DNA of 10,588 nt from Prevotellaceae bacterium. Lineage in GTDB: Bacteria; Bacteroidota; Bacteroidia; Bacteroidales; UBA932. The notes below the pieces were generated by a model that saw only the letters and a list, made by a program, of their open reading frames with translations, was not told the DNA's origin and made no database searches. Of the stretch, positions 1 to 5,879 are shown piece after piece. The stretch spans positions 1 to 10,588 of the forward strand of contig JAIROF010000234.1 in assembly GCA_031257655.1 (NCBI GenBank). The letters run 5' to 3'. Position 1 is the stretch's first letter, and the number at the start of each line of letters is the position of its first letter. Position numbers and translations under genes: made by a program.

Positions 1-33
1 ATAGAAAACAATAGAAAACAATACAAATCAATA
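1..33. repeat. 10-bp A-rich tandem repeat upstream of the first glycosidase
   Basis: Two perfect copies of ATAGAAAACA (1-20) are followed by a diverged third copy, ATACAAATCA, and a partial fourth, ending 8 bp before the ATG at 42. The array may begin outside the window. It fills the position of the leader, where Bacteroidota typically have A-rich, SD-less sequence. I see no promoter within the available bases. Confidence 0.6.
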
Positions 34-41
34 ATCCCATC

Positions 42-1820
42 ATGAAACGATTATTTCTCCTCCTGCATTTTACATTTTGCATTTTGCCTTCTGCATTTTG
101 CATTTCCAACGACGGCTACCCGCTGGCGAACTTCGGGTTAACGGTAAATGCCTCTGCCGACGGCTCAATGTTCGGGGAGGTGCTGCAAAACACCGGCGCG
201 CTCGGCGAATGGCTGACGGAAAAAGGCAGCGTGCAATTTTACGTTGAAAAACGAGGTAAAAGCCACGATTTTGCCGGCTTTAAGGAGAAGCGCATAGAAA
301 GGAAATTCCCCTTTGTGCGCGGCAGCTACGCCCAATCGCCATTAGCTCAGGCGGAAATGAAAACGCTGGCCTTTTGCCCCCTGGCGGTGGACGACGCCGA
401 AACTTCGGCGCTGCCGGTGGTGATGCTCGAAGTAACGCTGAAAAATACGGGTAAAAAGGCGGAGGAGCTTAGCATTGTGGTCGATGCCGGGCGCAATGCC
501 GACGCAGGTTTTGCCTTGTCCGCAAGCGCAAAGGTGATTTTTGCGAATGGTAAATTTTCGGTTCCGGTAAAAATCTTGCCAAACGAAGAAAAACCGCTGC
601 GCTTTGCGGTTGCATTTTACGATTCGACCTGGACAAGCGCAAGGCAGTTTTCGGCAGCCTCACAAATCGCGGACTACGCCCGCGATAGCTGGGACAGCTT
701 GCTTGCCAAAACCCGGCAGCTCGAAAAGCGAATCCCGCAAACCGGCGACGCCGCGCTCGACGAATACCTGCGATGGTACATGGTGCCCGCCGTTTCGCTT
801 ACGCGCATCACCAAGCGCAATGAGGTGCTGACAATGGGCTACAGCGAGCTCAACCAGCGCGACAGCTACTGGACTTCGTGGCTGCACTTAGCTTTTTACA
901 GGGATTTGGAAAAGCGGATGATAGCGGAAAGCATCGAGTGGATGCAGCCTTCCGGAAAAATCCCCACCACCATTTTGCCCCTGATTGAGCGCGAAGACGA
1001 TTTGGATATAAACGCCTTTTTCATCCTGCGGGCGTGGCGCTACTTCCGCCACTACGAGGATGGCGAGGCGCTGGCCGCATGGTGGAAGCCTTTGCAAAAG
1101 GCGATGGACTGGCTCATTTCGCGCGACGCCAACGGCGTTGGGGCGCCCATGCAAATTTCCTTCTGGGGCGACTGGAAGGATGTGCAGGGCATCGAAGGCC
1201 GCCGCTATTCGCCATTTTCGGTGATGACCTACCTGGCCGCGCTCGATAGAATGGCGCAGGCCGCCGACCGCCTTAACGACTTGCAGGCCGCCCAAAAATA
1301 CCGCATAGCCTACCAAAAAGCCGCCGATTTCCTGAACAAGCCCACCGGCGAAGGCGGTATGTGGAGCGGCAGCTACTACTGCCAGCTCTGGAGCGACGGC
1401 AGCGTGAACGAACGCCTGCTGCAAGACCAAATGATTGGCGCGTTTTTTGGCGTTGTGCCGCGCGACCGTGCAGCGAAAATCGTGGAAGCGCTCAATAAGC
1501 AAAATCTCACCAAGTGGGGCATTGCCGAAACTACGCCGTACTACCCCGCCGAATGGGGCTACGAAGAGGCAACCTACCACAACGGCGGCGTGTGGCCATG
1601 GCTTTCGTTTATGGACTGCTGGGCGCGCCTCAAAATGGGGCGAACGGACGAGGCCCTGGCGCTGGTCAAGCGCGTCGCAAAAGCAGACCTGGCAGACTCC
1701 GGCGATTGGTCGCCAAACGAGCACATCAACAGCCTCACCGGCGAAAACCTCGGATTTCGCATTCAGGGATGGAACGCTGCTTTGTTCGGACTCGTGTATT
1801 TTGGGCTGGGGGAATATTGA
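42..1820 (+). CDS. Secreted six-hairpin glycosidase (GDE_C/GH63/GH116-like)
   Basis: A 592-aa protein with a signal peptide (residues about 1-21, starting MKRLFLLLHF) and an exported mature part. Residues about 25-230 resemble the N-terminal beta-sandwich of six-hairpin glycosidases; residues about 235-592 form the (alpha/alpha)6 barrel. Barrel motifs seen are NQRDSYW (271-277), YHNGGVWPWL (512-521), very like the YHNG-VWP signature of the amylo-alpha-1,6-glucosidase C-terminal/GH63 fold, and SPNEH (557-561). D274 and E560 are candidate catalytic acidic residues by position; this is inference. The sugar specificity cannot be read from the sequence. The ATG at 42 is chosen because it gives a clean signal peptide with the same MKR start as the two GH106 genes; there is no Shine-Dalgarno sequence. 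The signal-peptide core is encoded by heptamer repeats. It is the first of four co-oriented glycosidase genes but is separated from the rest by the toxin-antitoxin island. Fold is fairly sure, family is not. Confidence 0.85.
   Translation: MKRLFLLLHFTFCILPSAFCISNDGYPLANFGLTVNASADGSMFGEVLQNTGALGEWLTEKGSVQFYVEKRGKSHDFAGFKEKRIERKFPFVRGSYAQSPLAQAEMKTLAFCPLAVDDAETSALPVVMLEVTLKNTGKKAEELSIVVDAGRNADAGFALSASAKVIFANGKFSVPVKILPNEEKPLRFAVAFYDSTWTSARQFSAASQIADYARDSWDSLLAKTRQLEKRIPQTGDAALDEYLRWYMVPAVSLTRITKRNEVLTMGYSELNQRDSYWTSWLHLAFYRDLEKRMIAESIEWMQPSGKIPTTILPLIEREDDLDINAFFILRAWRYFRHYEDGEALAAWWKPLQKAMDWLISRDANGVGAPMQISFWGDWKDVQGIEGRRYSPFSVMTYLAALDRMAQAADRLNDLQAAQKYRIAYQKAADFLNKPTGEGGMWSGSYYCQLWSDGSVNERLLQDQMIGAFFGVVPRDRAAKIVEALNKQNLTKWGIAETTPYYPAEWGYEEATYHNGGVWPWLSFMDCWARLKMGRTDEALALVKRVAKADLADSGDWSPNEHINSLTGENLGFRIQGWNAALFGLVYFGLGEY
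65..106. repeat. TGCATTT heptamer tract coding the signal peptide of the first glycosidase
   Basis: Six consecutive 7-bp units in uninterrupted register: GCATTTT, ACATTTT, GCATTTT, GCCTTCT, GCATTTT, GCATTTC. The 42 bp equal two 21-bp supercycles and encode two 7-residue cycles, LHFTFCI and LPSAFCI, forming the hydrophobic core of the signal peptide. The orientation is TGCATTY on the coding strand. Confidence 0.85.
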
Positions 1821-1911
1821 AATGGGGATCGTTGGCGCGCGAAAAACCTTATTTACTCACCACCCGTGCTTATTTTTGGTGTTCGTGAGCTCGCTGCGCT
1901 CGGTTTAACAA

Positions 1912-2172
1912 CAAAACAACCTCAGTAGCCGAGAGAATAACAGCTATACTGCGCTCGGCATAGTTTTGTGTAAAAATATCACGCAGATGACGCAGATTTT
2001 TGTGATTTACGCAGATAAAGAACCGGAGCGTAGCGGAGCTCGGCGCAGCCAAATAGCCAAAATCTGTGCAAATCATAAAAATCTGCGTCATCTACCGTGC
2101 TATTTCCGTACAAAACCATGCTGAGCGCAGCATATTTGGATGTTACTCATATTCGGTAAGAAAATTGTTTTG
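1912..2172. repeat. Large imperfect palindrome between convergent genes
   Basis: The best-paired arms are 1985-2016 and 2062-2093: 32 bp with only 3 mismatches, built around GACGCAGATTTTT and its complement. Pairing continues outward with mismatches and gaps: CTGCGCTC-GCAT-GTTTTGT near 1950-1972 against its complement near 2108-2130, and CAAAACAA (1912-1919) against TTGTTTTG (2165-2172). The centre is near 2040. The loop region 2022-2043 is also roughly complementary to 1887-1905, just outside the left arm. The element lies between the convergent ends of the first glycosidase (1820) and the GNAT gene (2201), so its transcript could act as a two-way terminator; alternatively it is a non-autonomous, MITE-like insertion. 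The remaining bases of the 1821-2200 gap show no credible gene: small ORFs on both strands are mirror images created by the palindrome. Confidence 0.7.
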
Positions 2173-2200
2173 GAAAGAAAAATTTCAAGATGCAGCGGAT

Positions 2201-2797
2201 TTAGTCTTTTTCAGATTTATTTTTCCAATGAATCATATCGTAATACATATATCTTGTGTGCAGTGATTCTGTTGTACTACCCGGTCTGTAATAATTGCGT
2301 TCCTGTTCTTCGGTAGAAAAAACGGTAAGGAAGTCATTTTTTTGATAGAATTTTAGCACCGCAGGCTCGTTGTAGGCATCCAACAGCAGAAACCGGCAAA
2401 AATTCGGAAACCTGTCAAAGCAATACTGTTTGATAAAATCCATCAGTTGAGACCCTATACCCTGTCCGTTGAACTCTTTGGCAACTCCCAAACGCCCAAC
2501 CAAAAACGCAGGATAAGATTTTAATGTTTTTTCCTGCGGAATATTTTCTTTTACCCTCTTGCGGCGGTTATTCGGCAAATCAAATGTTTTAATACCTTCG
2601 GGCGACAGCGAAAATGTACACACTATCTTTCCGGTCGTATTGTGCCGAAAAAAATAGACTTCACACAACATCTGATTTTGATAGCTGAAAGCATCATTAT
2701 TGAAAAAATCATTCAAATCCACATTTCCGCAATCAAAATCCAATATACGTTGTTTTTCCGACAGGATATGATACGAACACTCATTTATTAAAACCAT
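2201..2797 (-). CDS. GNAT-family N-acetyltransferase, probable toxin of a toxin-antitoxin pair
   Basis: A 198-aa cytoplasmic protein. Acetyl-CoA-binding motif A is visible at residues 99-118, with LGVAKEFNGQGIG containing the Q-x-x-G-x-G/A-type pyrophosphate loop (GQGIG, 111-115). Motif B follows at 138-156 (LLLDAYNEPA...FYQKNDF), with Y151 in the position of the usual general-acid Tyr. Residues 20-32 (DFDCGNVDLNDFF) match the F-x-CG-xxx-L-xx-F element near the N terminus of TacT-type GNAT toxins, which acetylate the amino acid on charged tRNAs and stop translation. The size is slightly longer than typical TacT proteins. The ATG at 2797 lies 17 bp inside the preceding small gene, implying translational coupling. 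The gene is visibly more AT-rich than the flanking glycosidases, suggesting separate acquisition. Acetyltransferase is secure; the toxin role rests on the partner gene and motif pattern. It could be an ordinary small-molecule acetylase. Confidence 0.85.
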   Translation of the reverse strand: MVLINECSYHILSEKQRILDFDCGNVDLNDFFNNDAFSYQNQMLCEVYFFRHNTTGKIVCTFSLSPEGIKTFDLPNNRRKRVKENIPQEKTLKSYPAFLVGRLGVAKEFNGQGIGSQLMDFIKQYCFDRFPNFCRFLLLDAYNEPAVLKFYQKNDFLTVFSTEEQERNYYRPGSTTESLHTRYMYYDMIHWKNKSEKD

Positions 2798-2954
2798 TGT
2801 TTTTATCCTGTTTAGCTAAAAATGCCCGAACATTACGTGCAATAGTTCTCACTTCTTCTTTGCTTTTGCTTTCTTTTGCCTTTGCCAATGAGCGGTAAAA
2901 GTTTTCGGACGCTTTGCCCGTTAGTACCGGAGCCGGTTTAATTGCTGTTGCCAT
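2781..2954 (-). CDS. Small basic protein, putative antitoxin paired with the GNAT gene
   Basis: A 57-aa ORF, start ATG 2954-2952, stop TGA 2783-2781. The product begins MATAIKPAPVLTGKASENFY and continues with a Lys/Glu-rich, helix-prone segment (residues 22-35) and a VRTIARNVRAFLAKQ helix (36-50). The N-terminal APVLTGK-S-F pattern resembles small Bacteroidota proteins found ahead of GNAT or PIN toxins, from my memory of the family and not checked. No ribbon-helix-helix domain is obvious, so whether it binds DNA is unclear. It overlaps the GNAT start by 17 bp, the usual antitoxin-first order, and has a plausible Bacteroidota promoter 27 bp upstream. Codon use is AT-rich like its partner. Existence as a gene is well supported by overlap, promoter and composition; the antitoxin function is inferred. 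Confidence 0.75.
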   Translation of the reverse strand: MATAIKPAPVLTGKASENFYRSLAKAKESKSKEEVRTIARNVRAFLAKQDKNNGFNK

Positions 2955-2980
2955 AATCTTTTTATTTTAAGAATATGCCA

Positions 2981-3010
2981 CAAAGTTAGATGAAAATCCC
3001 GGATTTCCAA
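2981..3010 (-). promoter_or_regulatory. Bacteroidota-type promoter of the toxin-antitoxin pair
   Basis: On the minus strand TAACTTTG (2988-2981) matches the -7 consensus TAnnTTTG exactly. A TTGG (3010-3007) sits 18 nt upstream as a possible -33 element (consensus TTTG/TTG). The -7 box ends 26 bp before the ATG at 2954, giving a short leader with no Shine-Dalgarno sequence. The consensus match is seen; activity is inferred. Confidence 0.6.
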
Positions 3011-3254
3011 GCGCACGAAATACAAAAAAGTTTTTACAGAGGAAAGCGCGGCCAACCCCGTGTAGCTTGTCAAGCGCTCTGCCATGAAACTTTTTTTGCT
3101 TTTCCTGCCTTAAACGCTAACTTTTTAGTATCTTTGTTGCGCATATTTCGGCGATGTTATTTTTTTGTTTAATACCTTAAGGACAATCGTTTTATCCGGT
3201 ATATACGATTTTTTTTTAGATGTTTTAGGTGAATAATTTTTATATGTGGTAGAA
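3011..3254 (+). promoter_or_regulatory. AT-rich leader of GH106 gene A with a possible -7 box
   Basis: The gap between the antitoxin start and GH106 gene A contains no credible gene. TATCTTTG (3129-3136) fits the Bacteroidota -7 consensus TAnnTTTG; a matching -33 TTG at the normal distance is not evident. If used, it would leave a leader of about 110 nt, rich in T-tracts (3159-3166, 3210-3217). The two promoters would diverge, one for the toxin-antitoxin pair and one for the glycosidases. Confidence 0.4.
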
Positions 3255-5747
3255 ATGAAGCGCATACTTCTCGTTTTACATTTTGCATTTTGCATTTTGC
3301 ATGCTGCATTTTCGCAGGAAACCCTGCAAAGCCTCGCCGGTCAGTTTGCCGAGCCAAAAGATGAGTACAAGCCGCAGGCGTGGTGGCACTGGCTCGGCAC
3401 AAACTACTCCAAAGCCGGCATGACGGCCGATTTGGAGGCGATGAAGCGCGCGGGCGTCAACGGCGTGGTGGTGTTCAACGCGCCCTCGTGGCTGGATACG
3501 GCGCAAAACCTGTACAAAAATCAGGCCTACCGCAGCGAGCCGTACTGGGATGCCCTGCGGCATGCGCTTACCGAAGCGCGGCGGCTGAAAATGACCGTCG
3601 GGCTGCACAACTCGCCCGGATGGAGCACCACCGGCGGGCCGTGGATTACCCCCGAAATGGGGATGCAGCGCGTGGCGTGGAGCGTTACGGAGCTGGACGG
3701 CGTCGGTGCGGCTGCGGCAGCGCGCGCCTTGCCCCCACAGGCTTTGCCCCTGCCAAACCCCGCCGATGAGTTGAAAAACATTAACCCCAAATGGTTTAAA
3801 GACATTGCCGTGTTTGCGGTTGCATCCGATGCTTCGGAAATCGTTGATATTTCCGGCTTCTTTAAAGACGGAGCGTTAGCTTGGAGCGCGCCTGCCGGCA
3901 GGTGGAAAATCTACCGGCTCGGCTACCTGCCCACCATGCAGCGCTCGCACCCTACGCCCGAAGATGTTGAAAAAACCGCCTTTGAGGTGGATAAAATGAG
4001 TGCAGCGCTGACGCGCTTTCACTGGGACAACGTGCTAAACCCGTTGACGGAGCGGTTTGGCGATTTTATCGGCGCCACTTTTACTATCATTTGGACGGAC
4101 AGCTACGAGGCGTGGGGGCAAAGCTGGAGCGCCGGCTTTCGCAACGATTTTATCAAAATAAAGGGTTACGACCCCGCAAGGCAGCTGGCGTTGGCCTTGG
4201 CGCGGGGCGAAGAAATTTTCGACGAAGCCAGCTTTCACCTCAAAGACCCTGCGGCGATCAAGTACGCGGAAACGAAGCGCTTTGTGGCGGACTATGCCGA
4301 CGTTATCAGCCGCCTGTACCTCGCCTGCTTCCGCCTTGGCCGGGAGATGATCAACCAGGCCGGGTTTCAGCACTACTGGGAGCCTTACGGCAGCATTATC
4401 GACGCGCCGTTCGACATGGAGGAGGGCGAAGGCATTGCCGACGTGCCGGCAACCGAATTTTGGGTGCACAGCCTTGAGCCGTCCGGCGGCGGCCGATTTG
4501 CCGAAGCTGCCGCAAAATACAGTAAGCGCATCGTGGCCGCAGAAGCATTTACGGGAATGGAGGCCACCTGCACCTTCAACGAAACGCCCGCCATGCTGAA
4601 GCCTCCTGCAGATATGGCGTTCTGCTACGGCGTAAATCAGCTCTTCCTGCACTCCTGGGCGCACAACCCCCTGCCAGACAAGTATCAGCCGGGATGGAAT
4701 TTTGCGCATTACGGTACGCACTTCAGCCGAAACCAAACGTGGATTGAGCCTGCAAAAGCGTTTTTTACCTACTTAGCCCGCTGCCAAATGCTTTTGCAGC
4801 AGGGTACTTTTGTGGCGCGAAGTGAAAACGTGCTGCACCGAAGCACGCCCGAAGCAGAAATATTCTTTGTCCGCAATACCGGCGACCGATTTGAGAATCG
4901 CAGCTTTACGTTTAATGTGAAAAATGGAAAACCGCAGCTCTGGAACGCTTATACCGGAAAAATCGCCGCAGCAAAAACAGCGGAAAACGGCGACGTGCTG
5001 CTATCGCTGGAAAAAAACGAATCGGTGTTTGTGGTGATGCCAAATGCTGAAGGCAAAATTCAAAATGCAGAAGGCAAAATTCAAAATGCAGAAGGCAACA
5101 TGCAGCGTGCAGAGGCGCGACAGGCCGCATCTACGCAGGAGCGGACGATTGCAGGTAAGTGGCGCGTTACATTTATCCCCAAAACCGGCGAAAAACCTTT
5201 TACAAAGACCTTCGATAAGCTGGTTGACTTCAGCCGGCAAAGCGATTTCAGCGTAAAGTATTTTTCGGGGACGGCGGTGTATGAGAACAGCTTCAGGTGC
5301 AAAATGCAGGATGCAAACGGCAAAGCTATTTTGGATTTAGGCACGGTTTACAACATGGCAGAGGTTGAGGTAAACGGAAAACCGGTCGGCGTTTTGTGGA
5401 TAGCGCCTTTTAAGGTTGACGTTACCGGCTACGTGAAAGCGGGCAATAACACGCTGAAGATAAAGGTTACCAACACCTGGCAAAATCGCCTGATTGGCGA
5501 CGAACAATTTCCTGCCGACTTTGCGTGGCTTACGCTGGAAAATGACGGAGAGCCTGCGCGAAACGGCTTGCCGCGCATGAAAGGCTTGCCCGATTGGGTG
5601 CGCAACGATACGCCGCGCCCCTCAAAAGAGCGCAAAACCTTCATCCCGTGGAGCTACTTCGATAAAAACTCGGAGCTGGCGCCTGCAGGAATGACCGGAG
5701 AGGTAAAGCTAATATACTGCGATCGGCATGGTTTTGTACGGAAATAG
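3255..5747 (+). CDS. GH106 family alpha-L-rhamnosidase homologue A, secreted
   Basis: An 830-aa protein; GH106 enzymes hydrolyse terminal alpha-L-rhamnosides with inversion. The ATG at 3255 is preferred over an in-frame GTG at 3246 because it gives the MKRI start shared with paralogue B and a signal peptide ending AAFS before QETLQ. The GH106 N-terminal pattern is clear (WWHWLGTNYSKAGMTADLEA, then AGVNGVVVFN). IWTDSYE (279-285), YWEPYGS (374-380) and VAAEAFTG (427-434) are the conserved barrel segments. E376 and E430 are candidate catalytic glutamates, D282/E285 nearby; this assignment is inference. A linker at 596-625 made of 7-residue cycles (NAEGKIQ) joins the barrel to a C-terminal sugar-binding beta-sandwich (GTAVYE 672-677, VEVNGKPVG 704-712, LIGDEQ). 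It is on the short side for GH106, which often reaches 900-1100 aa, but nothing looks broken. Family is confident; the exact substrate is not known. Confidence 0.92.
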   Translation: MKRILLVLHFAFCILHAAFSQETLQSLAGQFAEPKDEYKPQAWWHWLGTNYSKAGMTADLEAMKRAGVNGVVVFNAPSWLDTAQNLYKNQAYRSEPYWDALRHALTEARRLKMTVGLHNSPGWSTTGGPWITPEMGMQRVAWSVTELDGVGAAAAARALPPQALPLPNPADELKNINPKWFKDIAVFAVASDASEIVDISGFFKDGALAWSAPAGRWKIYRLGYLPTMQRSHPTPEDVEKTAFEVDKMSAALTRFHWDNVLNPLTERFGDFIGATFTIIWTDSYEAWGQSWSAGFRNDFIKIKGYDPARQLALALARGEEIFDEASFHLKDPAAIKYAETKRFVADYADVISRLYLACFRLGREMINQAGFQHYWEPYGSIIDAPFDMEEGEGIADVPATEFWVHSLEPSGGGRFAEAAAKYSKRIVAAEAFTGMEATCTFNETPAMLKPPADMAFCYGVNQLFLHSWAHNPLPDKYQPGWNFAHYGTHFSRNQTWIEPAKAFFTYLARCQMLLQQGTFVARSENVLHRSTPEAEIFFVRNTGDRFENRSFTFNVKNGKPQLWNAYTGKIAAAKTAENGDVLLSLEKNESVFVVMPNAEGKIQNAEGKIQNAEGNMQRAEARQAASTQERTIAGKWRVTFIPKTGEKPFTKTFDKLVDFSRQSDFSVKYFSGTAVYENSFRCKMQDANGKAILDLGTVYNMAEVEVNGKPVGVLWIAPFKVDVTGYVKAGNNTLKIKVTNTWQNRLIGDEQFPADFAWLTLENDGEPARNGLPRMKGLPDWVRNDTPRPSKERKTFIPWSYFDKNSELAPAGMTGEVKLIYCDRHGFVRK
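3278..3312. repeat. TGCATTT heptamer tract coding the signal peptide of GH106 A
   Basis: Five units in register (ACATTTT, GCATTTT, GCATTTT, GCATGCT, GCATTTT) encode the hydrophobic core HFAFCILHAAF. TGCATTY lies on the coding strand, as in the other three signal peptides. Confidence 0.85.
5043..5112. repeat. RAATGCA heptamer tract coding the interdomain linker of GH106 A
   Basis: Ten 7-bp units in uninterrupted register, organised as a 21-bp supercycle (AATGCWG, AAGGCAA, AATTCAA) repeated three times, the last partly changed. It encodes NAEGKIQ cycles. The orientation relative to the gene is opposite to the signal-peptide tract. Ala and Ile/Met (A598, I602, A605, I609, A612, M616) alternate with 4-3 spacing. 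Confidence 0.85.
5295..5322. repeat. Short RAATGCA heptamer tract in the C-terminal domain of GH106 A
   Basis: Four units in register: AGGTGCA, AAATGCA, GGATGCA, AACGGCA. They encode RCKMQDANGK, between the strand after GTAVYENSF and the strand ILDLGTVY, probably a surface loop or hairpin. The same place in paralogue B also holds repeat units. Confidence 0.65.
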
Positions 5748-5879
5748 CGCGAACAAATCGCAGGTATCGACTGTAAATCGCGCAAAATACGCTATCTTCG
5801 CAGCTTAAAATCATCATTATGCTATTTAATTATGTACCTACACTCACGCCAGCTTATTTCAATCACGCGGGTTAAAAAT
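5746..5879 (+). promoter_or_regulatory. Spacer between GH106 A and the GH63-like gene
   Basis: About 130 bp. A 6-bp inverted pair, GCGCGA (5747-5752) and TCGCGC (5778-5783), could form a weak stem at the stop codon. TATCTTCG (5793-5800) is one mismatch from the -7 consensus TAnnTTTG, 80 bp before the ATG at 5880, with no clear -33 element. Either independent transcription or read-through from GH106 A is possible. Confidence 0.3.

Noticed and set aside
888..1724. 278-aa minus-strand open frame
   Set aside because: Antisense shadow of the first six-hairpin glycosidase, whose motifs are on the plus strand.
1870..2266. Small ORFs on both strands with a similar QN-AERSI segment
   Set aside because: They share sequence because they lie on the two arms of the 1912-2172 palindrome, not because they are related genes.
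2990..3172. 60-aa plus-strand ORF between the toxin-antitoxin pair and GH106 A
   Set aside because: It overlaps the promoter regions, has no recognisable motif and a composition no different from the non-coding AT-rich spacer.
3246..3254. GTG at 3246 as the start of GH106 A
   Set aside because: The ATG at 3255 gives the MKRI start and normal signal peptide found in paralogue B; the three extra residues (MVE) would put an acid ahead of the positive n-region.
5036..5115. Sequencing or assembly artefact producing the repeated linker
   Set aside because: The units are degenerate, keep the reading frame and recur at the same domain junction in paralogue B with different sequence, so an artefact is unlikely.
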